The notes under the pieces are model-generated. The model searched no databases. It was not told the origin of the DNA and saw only the letters and a list, made by a program, of their open reading frames with translations. The position numbers were made by a program, and so were the translations under genes. Shown here piece after piece: positions 38,048 through 42,513 of a stretch of DNA of 42,513 nt. Every line of letters begins with the position of its first letter. Position 1 is the stretch's first letter. Source of the DNA: Acidobacteriota bacterium (GTDB lineage Bacteria; Acidobacteriota; Thermoanaerobaculia; UBA5066); contig JAKPXO010000269.1 in the NCBI GenBank assembly GCA_029567505.1, positions 1-42,513 of the forward strand, given 5' to 3'.

Positions 38048-38170
38048 GGGGTCAGGTTCGCTTTCCATTGGAGCCGGGGCCGTGTCTGCACTCGTGTATT
38101 GTTTCGAAACAATACACGAGTGCAGACACGGCCCCTCGAGCACGAAAGTCACAAAACAAGACCTGACCCC
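38048..38170. repeat. Composite palindromic repeat, copy 3 region
   Basis: An outer pair GGGGTCAGG (38048-38056) and CCTGACCCC (38162-38170) encloses a perfect 60-bp palindrome at 38076-38135 (GGGGCCGTG ... CACGGCCCC). The core CGTGTATTGT/ACAATACACG is the same as in copies 1 and 2, but the 13-nt middle arm differs. The palindrome foot is preceded by GGAGCCGGGG (38070-38079), the same flank as copy 1. The outer pair repeats the foot of copy 1, so this looks like one element inside another. It fills the gap between the ThyX-like gene and the ankyrin gene. Beyond it, CCCCACTGGGG is repeated. Confidence 0.85.
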
Positions 38171-38191
38171 ACTGGGGTTCCCCACTGGGGT

Positions 38192-39427
38192 CTACGGCTT
38201 CGGAGTGGCGGGGGTGCCGCGGATTGCTCTCTCCACGTCGGGGCTCTTCGCGGAGCGCGCGAGCTCGAGGAGCTCCTTGCGGTCCCTCGGGACGTCGGCG
38301 CCCGCGGCGATCAGGCTCTTCACCATCGGCAGGTCGCCTCTTCGCACGGCCGAGTGGAGGGCCGTCCATCCCATGGTGGTCCGGGCGGTGACCTTCGCCC
38401 CGGCGGCGAGGAGGAGCTCGACGACGTCGAGCTTCCCGGCCTCGGCGGCGGCGTGGAGGGCCGTGGCGTTTCCGGCCCCTTTCCGCATGACGTCGGCCCC
38501 TCCCGCGACGAGCGCCCGGACGACGTCGACCTCCTGCCCTTCGGCCGCCACGGCGAGAAGCGGCCTCCCGGCATAGCCCACGCCGTTCGGGTCCGCGCCC
38601 CCGGCGAGGAGAGCTCGGACGACTTCCGCGTGCCCCCTCTCGATTGCCGTCTCGAGGACGCTCCCGCGCGGCTCGCCTGTCGACGCCGGCATCCCCGCGG
38701 CGAGGAAGAGCCTCACGGCCTCGACGTCCCCCTCGCCGACGATCCGGTCGAAGGCGCTCGGGGTGAGCTCGAGACCCTGCTCCTCGAGCGCGGCCTTCGC
38801 CTGCGCTGCCGGAAGAAGGCCCGGGTCGGCGGCCTTCGACGGCCGCGCCGGCGGCCGGAAGAGCGGCGCGTCAAACGTGGCGTCGATCCCGAACGAGAAG
38901 CCCGGGTCGTCGAAGACGACCCGGCCCGCGAGGCGTCCGGGCCCGGTCGCCGCCGGCACGAGCTTCGCGACCTCGCGCACCTCCAGACCCGCCGGCAGCT
39001 CGTCGTGGTGAAAGAAGACGGCCGAGGCGCCGCCGCCGGCGCCGAGGACGACCTCGACCCCGCGGAAGGCGAAGGAGGGCAGCAGCCTCAGCAGCTCCTC
39101 GAGGACCTCCAGCGGCACCGGCTCCTCCGAGAGGACGAGCCGCGTCTCGTCGGCCGCCGCGTTCCGGGGCCGCACGACGACGGCGTAGGCGTGGTGGAGC
39201 GGCGCCTTCGTCCCCTGGGTCTTCATCTCGCCGCTCGCCGTCCCGGTCCACGTCGGCGACGGCGCGGCGGGAGGAGCTTTCACCTCGGAGCCCGCGGCTC
39301 CCGCGTTCGACACGGCCTTCGCGGTCGAAACGGCCACCGCCGCGAGGACGACGAGGAGGGCGTAGAAGGCCCCCGGGCGGCGCCGCCTTCGCTTCCGCGC
39401 CCGGCTCGCGTCCGCCCCCCTTCTCAC
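38192..39427 (-). CDS. Membrane-anchored ankyrin-repeat protein
   Basis: A 411-residue protein starting at GTG 39427, which overlaps the stop of the preceding ankyrin gene (GTGA). A very basic N-terminus (RKRRRRRP) precedes one membrane helix (about 23-40). Residues about 55-215 form a beta-rich region I do not recognise (with VPLEVLEELLRLLPSF). Five or so ankyrin repeats follow (about 225-400), with forms such as GNATALHAAAEAGKLDVVEL and LLLAAGAKVTARTTMGWTALH. Topology predicts the ankyrin part outside the cytoplasm, in the periplasm. A protein-binding role is likely; the partner is unknown. Confidence 0.82.
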   Translation of the reverse strand: MRRGADASRARKRRRRRPGAFYALLVVLAAVAVSTAKAVSNAGAAGSEVKAPPAAPSPTWTGTASGEMKTQGTKAPLHHAYAVVVRPRNAAADETRLVLSEEPVPLEVLEELLRLLPSFAFRGVEVVLGAGGGASAVFFHHDELPAGLEVREVAKLVPAATGPGRLAGRVVFDDPGFSFGIDATFDAPLFRPPARPSKAADPGLLPAAQAKAALEEQGLELTPSAFDRIVGEGDVEAVRLFLAAGMPASTGEPRGSVLETAIERGHAEVVRALLAGGADPNGVGYAGRPLLAVAAEGQEVDVVRALVAGGADVMRKGAGNATALHAAAEAGKLDVVELLLAAGAKVTARTTMGWTALHSAVRRGDLPMVKSLIAAGADVPRDRKELLELARSAKSPDVERAIRGTPATPKP

Positions 39428-40239
39428 CTCGCCCCCGCGGCCTTCAGCATCGCCACGACGTCGTCCTGGTCTCCCTTCCGCGCGAGCTCGAGCGGCGTCC
39501 CGGAGTGCTTCGCCTTCGCGTTCGGGTTCGCCTTCAGCTCGAGGAGGAGCTGGACGACGTCGGGAAAGCCGTTGCCGATTGCGACGTGGAGCGCCGTCTC
39601 GCCGGCGTTCACCTTCGTCGGCGCCTGGTTCACGTTCGCCCCTTTCGCGACGAGCCATCGGATCGCCTCCGGTCTCCGCCCCATCACGGCGTGCTTGAGC
39701 GGCGTGTAGCCGATGTCGTCGACCGCGTTGACGTCGCCGCCCGCGGCGACGAGCACCTCGAGCGTCTCGAGGTCCCCCGACCAGGCCGGCAGGAAGAGGA
39801 CCGTCCGCCCGTCCGTCAGCTTCTCGTTGACCTTCGCCCCCTTCGCGACCAGGTAGCGGACGATCTCGAGGTCCTCGCCGACGACCTTCTCGAGCGGGCT
39901 CTGGAGGAACCAGTGGACCTCTCCCCGGTCGTTGACCCTCCGGTCCTTCTCCAGGGCGTTCACGTCGGCGCCCGCCTCGACGAGGAGCCGGACGATCTCC
40001 AGGCTCTTCCGCCGGCAGGCCTTGACGAGCGGAGTCGACGTGACCGTGTCGTGCACGATCGGGGCGTTCGCCGAGTGCCCAGCCGCGAGGAGCTCCTTGA
40101 CGGCGTCGACGTCCCTGCGGTCGATCGCCACGTCGAAGAGGTGCCCCGGCGACGTCGCCTCGTCCTGGGCCGCGGCGGGGACGGCGACGGAGAGGATCAG
40201 AATGCAGAGCGCGGATACGCGTGGCCCGGCGCGGTTCAT
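39424..40239 (-). CDS. Secreted ankyrin-repeat protein
   Basis: A 271-residue protein with a signal peptide (about 1-24, ILSVAVPAAAQ) and about seven ankyrin repeats filling the rest, for example EIVRLLVEAGADVNALEKD, TPLKHAVMGRRPEAIRWLV and AGETALHVAIGNGFPDVVQL. It should act in the periplasm as a protein-binding scaffold. Paired secreted ankyrin proteins occur with catalases and toxin-immunity loci, but no such partner is adjacent. Its stop overlaps the start of the second ankyrin gene, so a common complex is plausible. GGAGG stands before the ATG. Confidence 0.87.
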   Translation of the reverse strand: MNRAGPRVSALCILILSVAVPAAAQDEATSPGHLFDVAIDRRDVDAVKELLAAGHSANAPIVHDTVTSTPLVKACRRKSLEIVRLLVEAGADVNALEKDRRVNDRGEVHWFLQSPLEKVVGEDLEIVRYLVAKGAKVNEKLTDGRTVLFLPAWSGDLETLEVLVAAGGDVNAVDDIGYTPLKHAVMGRRPEAIRWLVAKGANVNQAPTKVNAGETALHVAIGNGFPDVVQLLLELKANPNAKAKHSGTPLELARKGDQDDVVAMLKAAGAR

Positions 40240-40249
40240 ACGGCACCTC

Positions 40250-40268
40250 CGAAACGTGAGTCGTTTCG
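40250..40268. promoter_or_regulatory. Short inverted repeat upstream of the ankyrin operon
   Basis: CGAAACG-N5-CGTTTCG, a 7-bp perfect inverted repeat, lies just upstream of the ribosome-binding site of the first ankyrin gene. It could be an operator or a leader hairpin that limits translation. Nothing else in the 100-bp gap points to either choice. Confidence 0.35.
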
Positions 40269-40339
40269 ACAGACCCTATCACCGGCCCGGTCGCGCGACC
40301 GATGGGGTCCGCGCGTGTCCGCTCGCGGCGGGTCGCGCC

Positions 40340-40623
40340 TCAGGGCTCCCCGAGCGCCTCCTCGACGCGCCGGAGCACCTCGGACGCGGAGGTGTCGCCG
40401 TCGACGAGGACGACCGGCAGGCCGCCCGGCACCTCCTCGCGAATCGCGGAGAGGACGGCGGCGTCGTCCGTCACGACGGCGTCGACGCGGGCCGAGCGGC
40501 CGAGCCGCTCGAGCGTGGCGTCGATGCCCCGGGCCGTCAGGAGGACGGAGGAGGGAGGGAGGAGCGCGCGCAGGTCGTCCGCGAGCCGGTCCCGCCGCGA
40601 GGAGACGAGGAGGTGCTGCACGG

Positions 40624-40627
<4 letters not shown>
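40340..40627 (-). CDS. Small receiver-like protein
   Basis: A 95-residue protein with the strand-helix rhythm of a truncated response-regulator receiver: QHLLVSSRRDRLADDLRALL, then VDAVVTDDAAVL, then LPVVLVDGDTSASEVLRRVEEAL. The Asp pair in VVTDD resembles a phospho-acceptor site, but the early acidic pair and the conserved Lys are missing, so phosphotransfer is doubtful. GTG 40627 overlaps the stop of the CAP-domain gene (GTGA), which supports its being a real gene. Function unknown. Confidence 0.6.

Positions 40628-42513
<1,886 letters not shown>

Noticed and set aside
28306-38135. A CRISPR-like array
   Set aside because: Only three copies, spaced by kilobases, with no regular spacers and no cas genes.

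Overview
This is a GC-rich (about 70 %) bacterial chromosome segment that is almost fully coding. It encodes an outer-membrane porin, a TolC-type outer-membrane factor, envelope adaptor proteins, lipoproteins and SurA-like folding factors, so the host is Gram-negative. The reg_prop/GGDEF sensor, the tandem ThyX-like protein, the EfpL-type factor and the dense GTGA/ATGA start-stop overlaps would fit Acidobacteriota or a similar phylum. That assignment is inference; no rRNA gene is present.

Layout. Positions 1-2981 (minus) hold a MacA/MacB-type export operon: an adaptor and two FtsX-like permeases, the second cut by the window edge, with no ATPase in view. A receiver-GGDEF protein follows (3121-4038), then two tRNA-Ser genes (UGA and GCU) directly downstream of serS, which carries a one-base frameshift. 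Divergent from serS is a five-gene polysaccharide cluster (5680-11154): three GT2 enzymes, one GT4 enzyme and a polyprenyl-phosphate sugar-phosphate transferase. A large propeller-GGDEF sensor closes this plus-strand block at 14355. From 22841 back to 14401 (minus) lies a regulated efflux unit: a GAF-GAF-AAA+-Fis sigma54 activator, a cluster of TTGGC/GCCAA inverted repeats, a sigma54-like promoter, a STAS-like protein, and an RND adaptor, pump and outer-membrane channel. Upstream is mfd, followed by two parvulin-type folding proteins (28267-22915).

The second half (28300-42513) is mostly housekeeping and signalling: an EfpL/YeiP-type translation factor, a phosphate-selective-type porin with a small membrane protein, PhaR, a sensor Ser/Thr kinase overlapping a cupredoxin-like gene, an Rrf2 regulator with a cysteine desulfurase, a double ThyX-like protein, two ankyrin proteins, a CAP-domain protein with a small receiver-like protein, and the 5' part of enolase. 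Three 59-60 bp palindromes (28306, 29093, 38076) share fixed ends and a fixed core but have different, still perfectly or nearly paired, middle arms. They look like REP-type mobile repeats.

The most notable signals are the complete cis/trans logic of the sigma54-RND locus, the palindrome family with a variable middle arm, the degenerate active-site motifs of the double ThyX protein, and the serS frameshift beside its cognate tRNAs. I saw no CRISPR array, prophage, defence island or transposase gene. No gene-free stretch exceeds 300 bases.
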